This document shows positions 1-11,992 of a DNA stretch of 64,000 bases, in pieces; within the stretch, counting starts at the first letter, position 1; each line of letters starts with the position of its first letter. The position numbers and the translations under genes were made by a program. The notes beneath the pieces were generated by a model. The model had not been told where the DNA came from. It saw only the letters and a list, made by a program, of their open reading frames with translations, and did not search any database. Source of the stretch: Carettochelys insculpta (Eukaryota > Chordata > Testudines > Carettochelyidae); assembly GCF_033958435.1 (NCBI RefSeq), contig NC_134138.1, positions 26,194,598-26,258,597 of the forward strand, in the 5' to 3' direction.

Positions 1-47
1 GCAAACAGATAGCAGATGCCCCTTCTCCTGCTTGACTTACTTGACTT

Positions 48-300
48 AAACCCTTGTGCTCTGGGTGGAGCATAGGTCATCTACAAGTCTCTTCCACTCC
101 CCTCTGTCTTGGGAGAAAACTGCTAGCTGATTCCAGGAGTAACCCAGTTGTCCTTCCATCTCAGTATATTTCTCCACGTTATCTGAGGTCTTCCTCTTTT
201 ATATTTTCTGTGCGGGTTCCAGATGAGAGTTTGGACGATGCTGAATGATGGTTTTCTGAGAGTGTGGCCTAGCCATCCCTCCTTTCTTCCCTTGATTTGA
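48..300 (-). mobile_element. RTE-like non-LTR retrotransposon fragment, C-terminal end
   Basis: Read on the minus strand, the segment encodes a GWLGHTLRKP stretch, then a KYKRGRPQITWR stretch, then, after a frame change near 125, DRGEWKRLVDDLC. This order (WxGHxLRKP, KRGRPxxTWR, DRxxWRxLVxxLC) is the usual C-terminus after the reverse transcriptase domain of many RTE-like non-LTR elements. Only the last part of the protein remains and it is frameshifted, so this is a dead, 5'-truncated copy. The clade is inferred from motif order only. Confidence 0.6.
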
Positions 301-1207
301 ACATCAAGTGGTTCCTGTCCTGCTCTGAGCCCTACGTTTGTAACTATACCACTGCTTTTTATCACTCCAGCTGCAGCATCTGTATCTTTTGCTATTATTG
401 ACTTCAGAAGTTGTGAAGAGAAAATGGAATTACCATTGTTTGTATTGGCCTCCTCATCCATTTCAGACCATGACCTAGTTTTTAATTAGCTAACGAACAA
501 ATGACTTGTTTCAGCCTTTTCTTTCTTCTCAGAAGTTTGTTAGGCCCCTTTTAACCTTTCTTAAATGCTGACTTCTAGTGACAACTTCCCTATTCTTTCA
601 TATGCAGTTGGATACCATTAGAATTTTCTAGCTGAGGGGAATGCAGTGTGTAGAGCAAAGATAGTGCATGGTATTAAGGAACCTGAAGTTCACCAAATCC
701 TCCAGTGGCGATTGGTGTAACAGTTCCTTCAGCCCTGGCTGTGCTAACATGAAAAACAGCGTTTTAACTGGGGATGAAATTGTGTAGGAGCAGCCATTCT
801 TCATGAGAGCCTGGATGCCCACCCCCTGCAAGCTGGCAGGAATTGTGCAAGAGCAGTTGACACTGTCTGGGTCCAAAAGTGAAAAGAGCCATTGACTTTA
901 CAGTGCATTCCACAGCTGAAATTTGGATCTAATCCTAGTTTACTTTGAGTCTCAGGCCTGGCTAAAATCAAATCTAAACCCTCTGCTCCCCTCAACTGTT
1001 TCCAAAGACAAATACGCAACCTGGGCTGTGCTGGCTTCAGTTTCAGCCAGAGTATCCCATGTTGTGCTTCCCAAGTGGCCTTAACTCCCTCTGCAGTTGG
1101 GGCCCAGGTCACCCGCAAACCTTGCCCTGCTAGAGTTTGGCACAGCCTCAGTAAGTGTGGGCTGGCCTAACAGAGATGCACTGATGCAGCACTCGGCCAG
1201 GCAACCA
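301..1207. other. no recognised feature
   Basis: I see no gene, splice-bounded exon or recognisable repeat here. Short open frames on both strands have no family resemblance. Confidence 0.4.
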
Positions 1208-1392
1208 ATGTTCCCTCTAATTTTTTTCCATCCATGTGCGGTTATAAATTTTATGTGCATGGAGGCATGTGTGGATGTGCTCCGCCTGTAAAAAACACAT
1301 GCAGTGGGCGTGAGGTGCTCTGCTTATCAGATGGGAGGCATCTGAATCTCTCCTGGGCAGCCGCCCAAGTACTCAGCTTACAGGGAACACCA
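1208..1392 (+). repeat. interspersed repeat, GTTCCCTCTAATTTTT family, copy 1
   Basis: The copy starts with TGTTCCCTCTAATTTTTTT and ends near a CAGGGAACAC sequence, which is an inverted match to the start. The interior (CTCCTGGGCAGCCGCCCAAG, CTCAGCTTACAGGGAAC) recurs at 1990-2195 and 40800-40940. It is probably a non-autonomous hAT-type DNA element. The superfamily is inferred. Confidence 0.5.
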
Positions 1393-1498
1393 CAAACAAC
1401 CTTTCCTACTTGGGTTCTGTCTCTGAAGTCCGAACTAGATTTTTAAAGCTGCCCTTCTCTGGCTTAAGACCTTTTCTTGTACCCCTGTCCCAGTAGCT

Positions 1499-1813
1499 CA
1501 GGGTCGGCAATAAGTGTCTTGAGGGTCAGATGCAGTTTGCCAAGGTGAGCCCGACAGGCGGCCAGATTATTTATTTACCTGAGCATTCATAGGAATGGCT
1601 GCTCACAGCACCCTGTGACTGCACTTTGCTTGTTCCCCGCCAATGGGAGCTGCAGGAAGCGGTGTGGGCTGGGAACAGCAAACCATGAACAACAGGAGGT
1701 GTGAGCAGCCCTACTGGTGGAAGTTCAGGTAAATAAGTGTCTGGCAGCTTGCTTGGGGTTAACCTTGATGAACCATGTCTGGCCTAGGGGCTACTTACTG
1801 CCCAACCATGCTG
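1499..1813. mobile_element. hAT-like non-autonomous element
   Basis: The left end CAGGGTCGGCAATAAGTG matches the inverted right end (CAGCATGGTTGGGCAGTAAG) apart from small changes. The interior has an inverted pair around the ATTTATTTACCTG and CAGGTAAATAAGTG stretches and the GCCAATGGGAGCTGC phrase common in hAT-derived interiors. No clear 8-bp target duplication was found. Confidence 0.45.
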
Positions 1814-1989
1814 CAGGCAGCGAGGAATGCAAGTTGTCATCTTGTGCCGGTGGAGATAAAGTTGACTCATGATATAAGAGGAATAGGAAGGGACAAAAAC
1901 TGGGGGTTTGGGGCTAAATAGAAGGATCATTCAAAGCAGCAAAAATCTGCAATGCAAGCAATTGCTGCCCATAGGAGAGAGTTTAGATG

Positions 1990-2195
1990 AAGTCTGTTGT
2001 GAGCAGTGTTCGTACTAATTGTTTCTAGCTATGGGCAGAATAAATGTTACGTGCACCGAGACATGAGCAGATGTGCACCCCCAATAAGAAACACAGGTTG
2101 CCCACAGTGTGTGGCTGTGGGCACTCTGTTAATCATCTAAGCAGCACCTGAATCTTTCCTGGGCAGCTGCCCAAGTGCTCAGCTTCCAGGGAATA
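1990..2195 (+). repeat. interspersed repeat, GTTCCCTCTAATTTTT family, copy 2 (degenerate)
   Basis: It shares the CTGGGCAGCTGCCCAAGTGCTCAGCTT core, in broken form, and the GTGCAC-rich left part with the copy at 1208-1392. The left terminus is badly diverged. Confidence 0.45.
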
Positions 2196-3756
2196 ATGGT
2201 TGTGACATCAAAATTACATTTGTATGTCGTTGCAAGAAGTGTATCACTGCTGATCTGTAGACAGAGAAGTTGCCAGGCATGTGAGAAAGGGACGTAACTT
2301 TGCTGCTGACCCTCTCGTCTGCTAGTTGCACCTCCCTCCACTGGGGCCAACATGCCACTGAAATCCCAGTGACACCGTGATGTAACTGGCCCATGCATTA
2401 GAGCTCTAATGTGCTTCATGCATGTGGCATATAGCGTATTAGATAGCAGTCAACATACAGTCTTGTAAACAGGGCTATTTTCTCATAGTCTCTGCTCCAG
2501 TCTCAGACGTATGATGCATTCACAGCTCTTTTGTAAGACTGAGAATGCATTGCTTTCTCTGCACCCCAAAAGTGCTTGAACTCCCTCCCCATGCGTGATT
2601 ATTTGTAGTAGACTAGAGCCTCAGCACGGGAGAGCCAAGCCCTGCTTGACGAGCTCCCCATCCATCCCATGCACAAACCGATCTCCTTGAATTATGGATT
2701 ATAAGCAGTGTTTTTTTTTCTATTTAAAAACAAAAAAACCCCATGAGCTGGTACACTCCTTGCCATAACCATCCCATCCCCCGCTGGGCTGCCCTTGGCT
2801 GGGGCTCCAGCTCCTGGCTTGACCGTGCAATGCCACAGGGCCAGCAGAGTGTCTGGCTCCCAGCACTGCAGCTGAAAGCCAGCTGCTGCAGCTGCAGGAA
2901 CCCCAGCTGGGGATCTTTCTGCCCCATGCCAGTGGCGTCGAGCCCTGCTGGCAGCCCCAGCTGCAGGAATCCAGGTGTGGGGTGAAGATTGGGACGGAGG
3001 TGCTGGTATGTAGTACTGGCCTGCACCACCACAAAAACCAAAAAAACAAAAACAAAACCAAAAGCCCTGATCATAAGACAACAGCATCTAGAACTAATGA
3101 GTCAGCTCGCTTTGCTCCCTGGTTACGCTGCAGCAGTATGTAGAGTAGCACGGCTATCTCTCTGTTACCATGCAGTAGTCGGCTGCTCCTACTCTGTGAG
3201 AGGTGTGTAAGAAAATGGAAATGAATTAACACGGCCTAGCTTGTGGTTAGCCCTACAGCTACATCAAGGTGGATGCAAAGGTGAAGAGATGCAATGTGTG
3301 AGTGCGTGGCTGGATGTATTATGCCTACATAGGGTAGGAGCTGGTGTAATTAATATCTCCACTGCTCCAGCAGAAGCACATTGCCTGGCAGCCCCGTATA
3401 ACTGTGCAACTTGTACTCCTCTTGTGTATCATCCTTTCAAGAGCAGCCTGATATTTGCAGATGGCGAATGCAGAATTACAGCCACACCCATCCCTCCCAC
3501 TTCTGGTATGTTGAATAGAGCTAGTTAGAAGAACTGTGGTGGAAGTTTTCTGCTGGGGACTGTACTTCTGTCAAACTCAGACCACTTTGTGGACTTTTAT
3601 CAGCTTCACCAAAGCTTTGTCTTGGAGTTAATTAAAAAGGGGAAGTGGGATTTTTTAGACTGTTGAAATGTCCCTTTTGGACAGTTTAGGTATGAAAGAT
3701 TTTTATTGTTCCTTTCACCATCTCATTTTGAATTTTTGGGTGTGGTACTACATGTG
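2196..3756. other. unclassified; GC-rich palindrome-rich block between A/T-rich edges
   Basis: From 2700 to 3065 a CAGCTGCAG-rich, GC-rich block is bounded on the left by a poly-T/poly-A stretch and on the right by AAAACCAAAAAAACAAAAAC-type sequence. The block may be a repeat. The overlapping reading frames on both strands are low in complexity and not gene-like. I recognise nothing in 2196-2690 or 3090-3756. Confidence 0.35.
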
Positions 3757-4686
3757 ATGCTCTACAAAGCGTGCAAGGACTTTGGGCTTACCATCAGCCT
3801 AAAGAAGACAAACATACTCGGTCAGGATGTTGCTGAATCCCCATCAATCAGCATTGACAACTATACGTTAGAGGTCGTCCACGAGTTCGTTTACCTCGGG
3901 TCCACCATCACTGACACCCTGTCGTTGGACACTGAGCTAAATAGGAGGATTGGAAAAGCGGCCACAACTCTGTCCAGACTCAGCAAGAGAGTGTGGAATA
4001 ACAACAAGCTGTACACTCACACCAAAATGCAAGTCTACAGAGCCTGCATCCTCAGCACCCTCCTTTATGGCAGCGACACGTGGACCCTGTATGCCCACCA
4101 GGAAAAGAGGCTGAACGTCTTCCACTTGCGCTGCCTCAGGCGCATCCTTGGAATATCATGGAAGGACAGTGTGACCAACACCGCCGTCCTCGAGCAAGCT
4201 GGAATCCCAACCATGCACACCCTCCTCAGGCAGTGTCAGCTCTGCTGGCTTGGCCACGTCCACAGGATGAATGATGGAAGGAGTCCAAAAGACATCCTGT
4301 ATGGTGAGCTAGCCTCTGGCAAAAGACCTCCCGGATGCCCCCAGTTGCACTACAAAGATGTCTGCAAGAGAGACCTCAGAGAGGTAGACATCGAGCTGGA
4401 CAACTGGGAAGAACTAGCAGACGACCGCAGCAGATGGAGGCAGGGGTTACACAAGGGCCTTCAGAAGGGCGAGTTGAAGATCAGACAGCTAGCAGAGGAG
4501 AAGCGAGCGCACAGAAAGCACAATAAGGACTTGCCAGACACTGACCACATCTGCAAGAGATGCAGCAAGGACTGTCACACTCGTGTGGGTCTTCATAGTC
4601 ACAGTAGACGCTGTAAATGAAGCCCTCAATTGAAACTATAAAGGGCGTGATCCATAGTCTATGCAGACTGAAGGATGCCTACTAAC
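3757..4686 (+). mobile_element. RTE-like non-LTR retrotransposon 3' end with open C-terminal frame
   Basis: An uninterrupted frame reaches a TGA at 4618-4620 (304 codons counted from 3706; resemblance to an element starts near 3757). It holds FVYLGSTI, then LNRRIGKAATTLSRL, KMQVYRACILSTLLYGSDTW, LGHVHRMNDGR and SGKRPPGCP, the order seen downstream of the reverse transcriptase palm in RTE-like elements. It ends in a CKRC...GLHSHSRRC motif resembling a C2H2/C2HC finger. The endonuclease and the catalytic palm are missing, so the copy is 5'-truncated. A second copy at 58774-59460 shares the coding part and the 3'UTR sequence GATCCATAGTCTATG. The exact clade is not decided. Confidence 0.75.
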
Positions 4687-6949
4687 TGCTCTACAATGAA
4701 AAGGTTAAAAAATCAAAACAAAAGATTTTTGTTACACAAATATTTTGATTTTGACAACTTACATCGATGTCAAATAATTTTTCCCCTACTCTTGTGCATC
4801 TGCTCCCCCAAGAGCTCCTTTATTAGAAATGTTGGGGGTTTCTTGCTAACTTGAAAGAAAACAAACTTTGAAATGTCAAAATTCTTCACAGTACGATATA
4901 GCTGTTCTCTGTAAGCTCCAATGTTCAGTGCAGTTGTCAGATTAAATAGTCTAACCCCTCGCTTTCTGCTCAGGGAGTGGGGAAGATGTAAGCCTGTGGT
5001 TTCCAGGGCAGAGAAGATGCTGCTATTGGGGAACAAGTTCCTCCTCATAGCCTCTCCCAGTCACCTTGGCCAGTGACAATCTGACCTTCATTTTTCTGAA
5101 AAAAGTTTTTTATAGTTAATTGACTTTGTTCAAACTCTTCCTCTCAAAACCCCTCACCTCCAAGCGGAGAGCTAGCAGTTGAGCCCCAATGGAATTTATT
5201 TGGCATGTTTGGAATAGCTGGTGTGGAGTGGGGAAATTGCTACATTGTGTGCTATCTATGCTCTGTTCTGTAGGGCTGTTACGGAGACTTGTGTGCTTTG
5301 AAGAACAAAGGATATGACCATGATGGATCCACCTATGCCACCCCTGCAGAACCAGGACATGGCTCACAGGGGGTCATGCATAGCTGATGCTAATAAATAG
5401 AATTCAAAATCCTAGTTCTAGTCTATAGGGCCTGAAATGGCTACATCAGAGATGCCTTATTCACTGCCCAGCAAGGCAGCTGTATCCCACAGGCTTCCAC
5501 TAGGCCCATGCAGCTTATGATTCCCAGAGATAGAGAGCACAGCATTCTCAGGACCAGGAATCCCAGCTGCGGAGTCATTTACCAGCAAAGTTGTCGGTCA
5601 GCGAATGGCTGGAATTGGGAGAAATCCCCAGTGTGGACAAGATATTCAGTTGAGGCACAAACTCCCTCCTCACTCTCCCCCCAGAAGTCTTCCAATTCTC
5701 ACGTGACTTTTCATCCACAAATACAAGATGGAGAGTCAATAGAAATCTGCAAAGTGAGCTTTTCAATCATGCCCTTATAAATGATGCTATTCAACCTTGC
5801 TCAGCAAGGTGATACAAGCTTTGAGGGGAAAAGCCTATGAATGTGGCCTGGTGAAATAGCATTTGAAGGTCTAGTAAATCTCAGCAGCACAGTCTAATCT
5901 TCCAAACCTAGGCAGATAACAATAGGCACTACAGTTTCATTTTTTTGGTTGAGTAACTAAATGGATAGGAAGTGTTCTAGCTGGATGAGGACTCTGTAAT
6001 GCAACATCTGAAAGACAGCTCTATATCTGTCATTAGATCACAGCTCACTGGCCCCGAATAATTACTGTATAATTTAATGCCAATGAAAAAAAGATAAGTG
6101 AATGCTTTTGTTCCCTAATAGATCAGTTTGTCCTTTAAGTGTAACTCTGCTAGTTTTTAAACATGCTCATGTAGCTCCTTGTGTGCCCTTGTGACTTTTA
6201 AATTATATCCAAAACAGGATGTGGAACAATTCAGAAGTTGTCACAAATGGTGAAAACCTACACAATGCGGAAAGGTACCGTGTTAAAACTATGGGCCAAA
6301 TTCCACTTTCTGTTCTGTGATGGTCCATGGGCTGACATTATAAATTCAGGCCTTCATATTCCACAGCCTCCCCTAAAGCATACCTCTGATGGTAATGGTA
6401 GGGCTGTACACAGCCCAAGGCTAGAATCTGACCTTTATATAGGTAAAGAAATGTTTAGCTACTGTTATTTATTAAGAGCTCTAGGATCAACTTCTGAATT
6501 ATTCCTTGGGAAAATATGCCCCTGCATCTTGGGCCATTGCTACTTTTGACCTCTGTTGCTCTTCTTTTTCCTACCTTTCTGCATGTCATATCCATGTTCT
6601 AGGCTCAACAAAATAATTCCAAATTTGAAACACCAAATGCACCTTCAATAAACAGGTTTTGGAGCATGATCATGTTTCAGTGCCCGAGAACGATACAGTA
6701 AAGGGAGATAACCTAAGTCTCCATAATGATGTGCTCAGTGACAAGGAATCCTATTTCATATTAGTTTAGATGCTTCAGTGCCTTTGAAAGCAAATTCCAC
6801 CTGGAGGTGGTCGTTTGGAGGTCAATCTGTACCCTTTATGTTGTCATGAACCCTTCTGGGATGAGGTGCTCTAATCTGCCATTGTGACAGCAGAAACTAT
6901 TCTGTGCAAGTACTTTAAACAAGTACATAATATGGAGATATACCTCTCT
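4687..6949. other. no recognised feature
   Basis: Mostly AT-rich sequence without recognisable repeat ends or exons. The longest open frames (about 100 codons) are not family-like and are probably chance. Confidence 0.4.
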
Positions 6950-7140
6950 CATAGAGCTGGAAGGGATCCCAAGAGGTCATTGAATCTAGTCCCCTGCACT
7001 CACAGCAGGACCTAACGCCATCCCTCACAGATTTTTTTTTTTAAATCTGTTTGCCACAGATCTCTGACTGGCCCCCTCAAGGATTGCACTCACAACCCTG
7101 GATTTAACCAGCCAAGTCTTAAACCACTGAGCTATCCCAG
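6950..7140 (-). mobile_element. Cry I-type tRNA-derived SINE
   Basis: On the minus strand the head reads GGGATAGCTCAGTGGTTTAAG (A box), then CAGGGTTGTGAGTGCAATCC (B-box region), then GAGGGGGCCA. The tail towards 6950 reads as a degenerate GGTCCCTTCCAGCTCTATGAG type, as in CR1-tailed SINEs. These are the hallmarks of the cryptodiran Cry I family. It supports a turtle origin. Confidence 0.8.
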
Positions 7141-7245
7141 CAGAACTTGAAAAAGTTGCTAGTGATGCATCCAATTCGTTTCCCTTGCACACTGTAAAAT
7201 GTCTGCTTTTGAGATATGCAGGGGATGAAGTAATACCTCGGTTCT

Positions 7246-7440
7246 CACTAAGAACATAGTGGGTCAGACCAGTGGTCCAGCTAGCCCAGTATCCTGTCTT
7301 CCGACAGTGGCCAAAGGCAGATGCTTTGGAGGGAATGAACAGAACAGGCAATCATTGGGTGAGCTATTGCCTTTCATCTGCTCCAAGCTTCTGACAAAGT
7401 GCTGCTCAAAGCACTTAGATCAAGCACGAAAAGGCACCTC
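7246..7440 (-). mobile_element. CR1 LINE 3' fragment
   Basis: The order AAGAACATAGTGGGTCAGACC, CTAGCCCAGTATCCTGTCTTCC, GGGAATGAACAGAACAGG is the reverse complement of the 3' end of the CR1 copy at 50780-52157. The coding part is missing. Confidence 0.7.
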
Positions 7441-8166
7441 CCCAGCCCCCCCCGAAGAAAAAAGTTAGCTTATTTTGAATTTACACAGGCAAAACTTGCA
7501 TGTCAGAAGAAAATCAATGACTCTGTATAGGCTTTTACTAGAATTTGCCATAGTCAGGCCTACAGACCTGGGAGGGGGAACCAGGCAATTACCAAGGGGC
7601 ACAGGGAATTTAAAATAGCCCAGGGCCCCCTGGATGCTACCGGCAGCAATGCAGCAAGGCTACGGCTTACCCTTACTCTGTCCCATCTCCTGAAAGTGGC
7701 CAGTAGGGCCCTGTTGCCCCAGCATGGAGATGGTCTGTGTGATTAGTGCCCACCTTGAGCGCCAACTCTGCAGCTCCCATTGGCTGGGAATTGTGGTCAA
7801 TGGGAGCTGTGGAAGTGGTAACTACACGTAGTGGTGCCCACAGATCCTGTGCCCCCTGCTTAGGAGCTGTTGCCAGAGGTGTGTGTTGGTTGCTTTCAGG
7901 TGCTGTCCCCTCTGCGCCCACCCCCCCATCATCTGCATGCCAACCTCCTGCCCAGGCCTAGAGCTGTGTTCCATGTAAGCTGTTTGTTTGTGTGGCTGCT
8001 TAGGAGATATTCAGATGCCACCCAGCTTGTCAGCAGAGTGCTCAAAGCAAGGTTTTGTTTTGTTTTTGTTTGTACTGGTGGTGCACATTTGCATCTGCCT
8101 CAGTGCACATAAATACATTTATTCCACATATGGATGGAAACGATTGGAAAGAATATTGGCCTAGAG
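7441..8166. other. unclassified, with hAT-interior-like sequence
   Basis: The stretch 7750-7815 holds CAGCTCCCATTGGCTGGGAAT and an inverted ATGGGAGCTG, a phrase common inside hAT-like elements (also seen at 1640 and 49280). No ends could be drawn. Confidence 0.3.
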
Positions 8167-8278
8167 CAGGGGTGACCAACCAGCTAGAGAGTACGAGCTA
8201 ATATTGCTCTGGACAGAGTGCAAAGAGCAACATACATATTTATTTTTAATCTCTTTCTTGCTCTCTCTTTCTATAATA

Positions 8279-8776
8279 CAGTAAACCCCTGAGATATGTG
8301 CATTTCACATGCATGTAGCTCACATTAGTGTGATTGGTGGGGGACCCTGGAAGCTCCAGCCACAGGCAGCTGCCAAGGTGCAGGGGGGAGGAGAACCCCC
8401 TGTCAAAGTGGAACAGAGCTGGCAGCAGCCAGCTGTTCCTGAGTGCTGCCATGGAATGGAGAGCGAGGGGGCTCCAGCCCCTGCCACATGTCCCAGCTCT
8501 GGCCACTGCTGCAGCCCTGGCTCCAGCCTTGCTGTGCACCCCAGCTCCAGCCTCTGCAACAGTCCCCAGCTCCAGCCACCGTCACACACCCCAGCCCCAT
8601 GAGCCCAGCTCCAACCCCCCCGAGAACCTGGCTCAACTCCATCCCTCCGCCCTTCCACCCCACCCCAGGCTTAACGCCCCCCCCCCCCCCCGCCCTCCAT
8701 GCATGCCCCAACCCACTGCCCAAGGCCTCCCCGACTTACACAAATTTCTGTGTATGTGAGGGTTGGGGTATTACTG
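8279..8776. mobile_element. TA-flanked pogo/Tigger-like element nested in a hAT element
   Basis: The ends are CAGTAAACCCCTGAG on the left and GGTATTACTG on the right, with TA directly outside both. TA duplication and CAGT-type ends fit Tc1/mariner-pogo. The interior is GC-rich, with a 14-base C run near 8678. A related copy is at 41041-41585. Overlapping frames of up to 141 codons are artefacts of base composition. Confidence 0.6.
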
Positions 8777-8799
8777 TAAGATAATTGTGATAATAATAG

Positions 8800-8875
8800 A
8801 TTATATAATAAATAATTTATTTTTAATGTATCTATACAATATCTATCGATCTATCTCGTATTTTATATTATTATA
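8800..8875. repeat. AT-rich simple sequence
   Basis: A tract of TAATAATA, ATAAATAATTTATTT and ATCTATCGATCTATC repeats within the hAT-like element, directly after the nested insertion. Confidence 0.6.
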
Positions 8876-9102
8876 GCACATTTTATATCACGCACCCTTC
8901 CCTCCTCCAGAGCGAGGCACCCCACCACTGACCCAATGCCTGGGACTCACCGGAGCTGTTGCCACACACTTCTCCCCAGCAAGTGCTGGGCCGCGTGCGC
9001 TGAGCAGCAATAAGACTTCCAGCGCAGAATTCCGAACAGGAGCCACATTTCATTGCTCAAAGAGCCGCATGCGGCTCGAAGGCCATGGGTTGGCCACCCC
9101 TG

Positions 9103-9865
9103 CTTTAGGGTAACACGGAAAGAGACTCACTGGTTAGAGGGACATAGTTCAGGTTGGATAGGGCAGTAAATCTGAGAACTCATCTTCTGTCGGGGCATGG
9201 GTGATGCCAAGACAGAACTATGGGATGAGTGTGTCTGCAACAGAAATCAGGACACTGCTTGATGCCTCGGAAGTCGCTAAGCCCTAGTACGCTTAATTTC
9301 TGCCCCTCATGCATTCACCTCTTGGAATGTTTCCTTTCCCTTCTACCTGGTCTAAAGTGAGAGACAACACGGGGAGGATGACGGTAATACAGGAGAAGGT
9401 CTCTTACCCTTACAAGGAGTGCAGGGTGCAGAACAGGGAAATCTCGAATAGTTTAAGGATGAAGTCAGGAGAGTCAGGGTCTTGTTCCCCGTGAGCTGGG
9501 GCTGCCTGAGCCAAAGCAGGCTGAGCTAAGGGGATAGCAGTGACACTGAACAGGGAGTAGAGCCACAGCAGCCGTGCTGGACGGGCCACAGGGCAGCGCT
9601 GAGCAGCTGGAAGCAGAACTGCAGCAGCCAGAGGCAGAGGGGCCAGAGATGCAGCCCACGGAGCAGAGGTGGAGGTCCCAGTGCAGGGAGATGCCATCAG
9701 ATAAAAGGTCTTACAGAAGAGAAATCGGGAGTGGCTCACAACTCTGACGTAGGGGACAAGGCAGGGAAGCCAGGCCCCCACAGAGTAGGGTTGTATGTTT
9801 CCCTTACATCTTTCCCATTTTTCCAGATACCTGCTGAAATGGGTCTTACCCACACAAGCTCATTA
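9103..9865. other. no recognised feature
   Basis: A GC-rich interval at 9470-9700 carries a 147-codon minus-strand frame without any recognised domain. I see no exon signals that would support a gene. Confidence 0.35.
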
Positions 9866-9912
9866 CCTAATAGATAAAACTGTTAGTCTTTAAGGTGCTA
9901 CCGGATGGCTTT
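9866..9912 (+). repeat. fragment of the fold-back TTAGTCT repeat family
   Basis: The phrase CTGTTAGTCTTTAAGGTGCTA followed by CCGGATGG matches the right arm of the fold-back elements at 39505, 42554 and 46852. Only this arm remains. The sequence after GGTGCTAC is unlike that of the other copies. Confidence 0.5.
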
Positions 9913-10529
9913 TCCCCCTTGGGAGATGATAGAAAAACATGTGACACTGAAACATCCTCTTGCAGGTCTTTTCTTCTCCAGGGAAAAAACCATTGTTCTT
10001 TACCTGCAGTAAAGACCTCCTAGCTCATGTTTAGGAGTGACCAGGAAATTTATGAGCACTCGATTTTTATGGGAAAATGCTGATTTACAAAGTTGAAACT
10101 TTTTAGTGAGCATTTACAATACCAGTTTCAACAAAACTTTACTTCGGAAATGGTTTCTCAGGTCAAAGACAGAATTTCTGGTCAAAATGAGAGGAGACAG
10201 CTCCTCCCACCTCACCCAGCTCAGAAGGGCCTGGAAGTTATAACCTGCATGTAGGAGAGCAAGTGTCCAAGTTCCCTGATACAAGAATCTGCATGACCCA
10301 TAGCCCAAATGAATATCTGTCCCAGGTATCAGACACATTTCCAAGGCGGAGTGCTGAAATTTGCCCTTTTGACCTCGATGTACGGTCCAAGTACTAAAGT
10401 ATTTAAATCACTAATAGTCCAAAAGCTACATTAATACATAAATTAAGATACAGAGCTTTAATGTTTCGGTCTTTAAATCTCCATCTGACTGGGGTTTTTA
10501 AATTTCAAAAAATGTCTGGGATTTTAATA
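9913..10529. other. no recognised feature
   Basis: AT-rich sequence with no recognisable repeat ends or coding potential. Confidence 0.35.
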
Positions 10530-10800
10530 CAGTTTGAACATCTCTTATCCTGGATTGTCTGGTGTGGAAACATCCATGATCTCAGCAGGTCTGGCAGGCG
10601 GCAACACAGGCTGGGAGCAGGGCCACCACCAGCCCAGGGCAGGGAGCTCCAGTGGACGGGGGTGGGGAGCTGCTGCTGGCCATGGGTGGGGCATCCCGGT
10701 AGCCAGGGGCGCAGAGCTGCTGCTGGCCACAGGTGTGGGGGGGCACTGCCAGCTAGGGGAGGGGCCAGCAATAATGAGATAAAGGGCCACCCCTTCACCC
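10530..10800. mobile_element. possible left end of a TA-flanked pogo-like element
   Basis: TA is followed by CAGTTTGAACATCTCTTATCC, close to the TIR of the elements at 54349 and 61323 (CAGRTTGAACCTCYCTA). A GC-rich interior follows, and no matching right end was found. The 180-codon frame across it is compositional. Confidence 0.35.
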
Positions 10801-11659
10801 CACCCGCTCCTGCCCTCTCCTCCTGCTCAGACCACCCCGTCCTGCTCCGACATCCCTTCCTGCCCAGACCCTCCCTCCCCAGCCCTGCTCTGTCCAACCC
10901 TCCACCCTCAGCCTATTTCTGCATCCCCACCTGCTCCTGCCTTACACCCAGACCCCAAATTCTGTTTCTCTTCAGAGTGGGTGTCTTGAGTGCCAGCCAG
11001 TGACCTGTGGCCAAAATTTTAACAAGGGTCTCCCTCAAAAGCTTTTGGCTCAGCAGGCTAACATATGTGGCCAACCTGATCAACCCCCGGCCCCAGTGCA
11101 CGACACAAGCCATCAAAAGCTGCAACTCCTGTGTCAGTTTGCAGGTCATAGTATAATTCACAGCCCAGCATGACTTTAAGGATCAAATCTATCTGCAACG
11201 AATTTGCTTATTTTGTGACTCAAAGCAACCAGTTTCTTGTTACAGGTTCATTGGGAGGGTAAGCCAGTAACAGACTGAAAAACTGTTTGAGTCACAGTAG
11301 TGAGACAAATAGATTTTATAGTTTGACACCATCGTAGTCCATTTGCTACAGTAGAGCTTAACAGGCAACGACATACAGACACAACAGGTTGGCCACTTGG
11401 GACCCTGCTGTGGATCCTTGCCCAGGCTGCTTAAATCAGCTCGTGCAGCTTTTTGCCACCCCCATAAGCATCCACGTACAAGAGTATCCCCTACACCCTC
11501 ACAATTATTGCAGCTCTTACGCTTCTTCCTCAGTTCCTGCTGGCTGGCCAAGGGACTCCCAGCTGCTCCTGTACCATCAGGGCACTGCCCAGGCACTGAA
11601 AGATTTAAGATAGTGGAGGGGCTAAATGGAAGCTGAGCCAAGCCATGCCACTTTTTCTG
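10801..11659. other. no recognised feature
   Basis: CT-rich on the left (10801-10970). No exon or repeat signature was recognised in the remainder. Confidence 0.3.
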
Positions 11660-11992
11660 GGGGTGACCATCTGTCCTGTATTAGGCAGGATGGTCCTGTA
11701 TTTGGGACACTGAAAAGGTGTCCCTACTTATTTTTAAAAGGGACTATTATTGGTCACTTCCCCGAGCCTCTGGAAGCAGGGAGCATGGGCGGCTGCCACG
11801 TCCCTGCTGCTTCAGGGGCTCCCAAGGAGTGCTGGTGACTGATGCTTTCCTGCAGCTCCTGGGGAGTGTTGGCGGCTGCTGCTTCCCTGGGCTCCCAGGG
11901 AGCACGGGGTGCTGCTGATTGGTGGAGCTGGGAGGAGCGCTCCCCGTATCTCCCTGTCTCATATTTGGGACAGGGAGATATGGTTGCCTTAC
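11660..11992. mobile_element. hAT-like element, GGGTGACCATCTGTCC family, copy 1
   Basis: It starts GGGTGACCATCTGTCCTG and ends GATATGGTTGCCTTAC, an imperfect inverted match. The phrase GTCCTGTATTTGGGACACTG and the following GGTGTCCCTACTTATTTTT recur at 42153-42523. Confidence 0.6.

Larger units (their letters stand above)
8167..9102. mobile_element. hAT-like non-autonomous element interrupted by a second transposon
   Basis: Terminal inverted repeats CAGGGGTGACCAACC and GGTTGGCCACCCCTG bound the element, which ends with the characteristic GAGCCGCATGCGGCTC. The flanking 8-mers (GCCTAGAG and CTTTAGGG) agree at five of eight positions, compatible with an old 8-bp duplication. The element at 8279-8776 is inserted in it. 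Confidence 0.7.

Noticed and set aside
10461..11003. 180-codon plus-strand frame
   Set aside because: Proline/serine/glycine-rich from GC bias, overlaps a pogo-like TIR and a 130-codon frame on the other strand.
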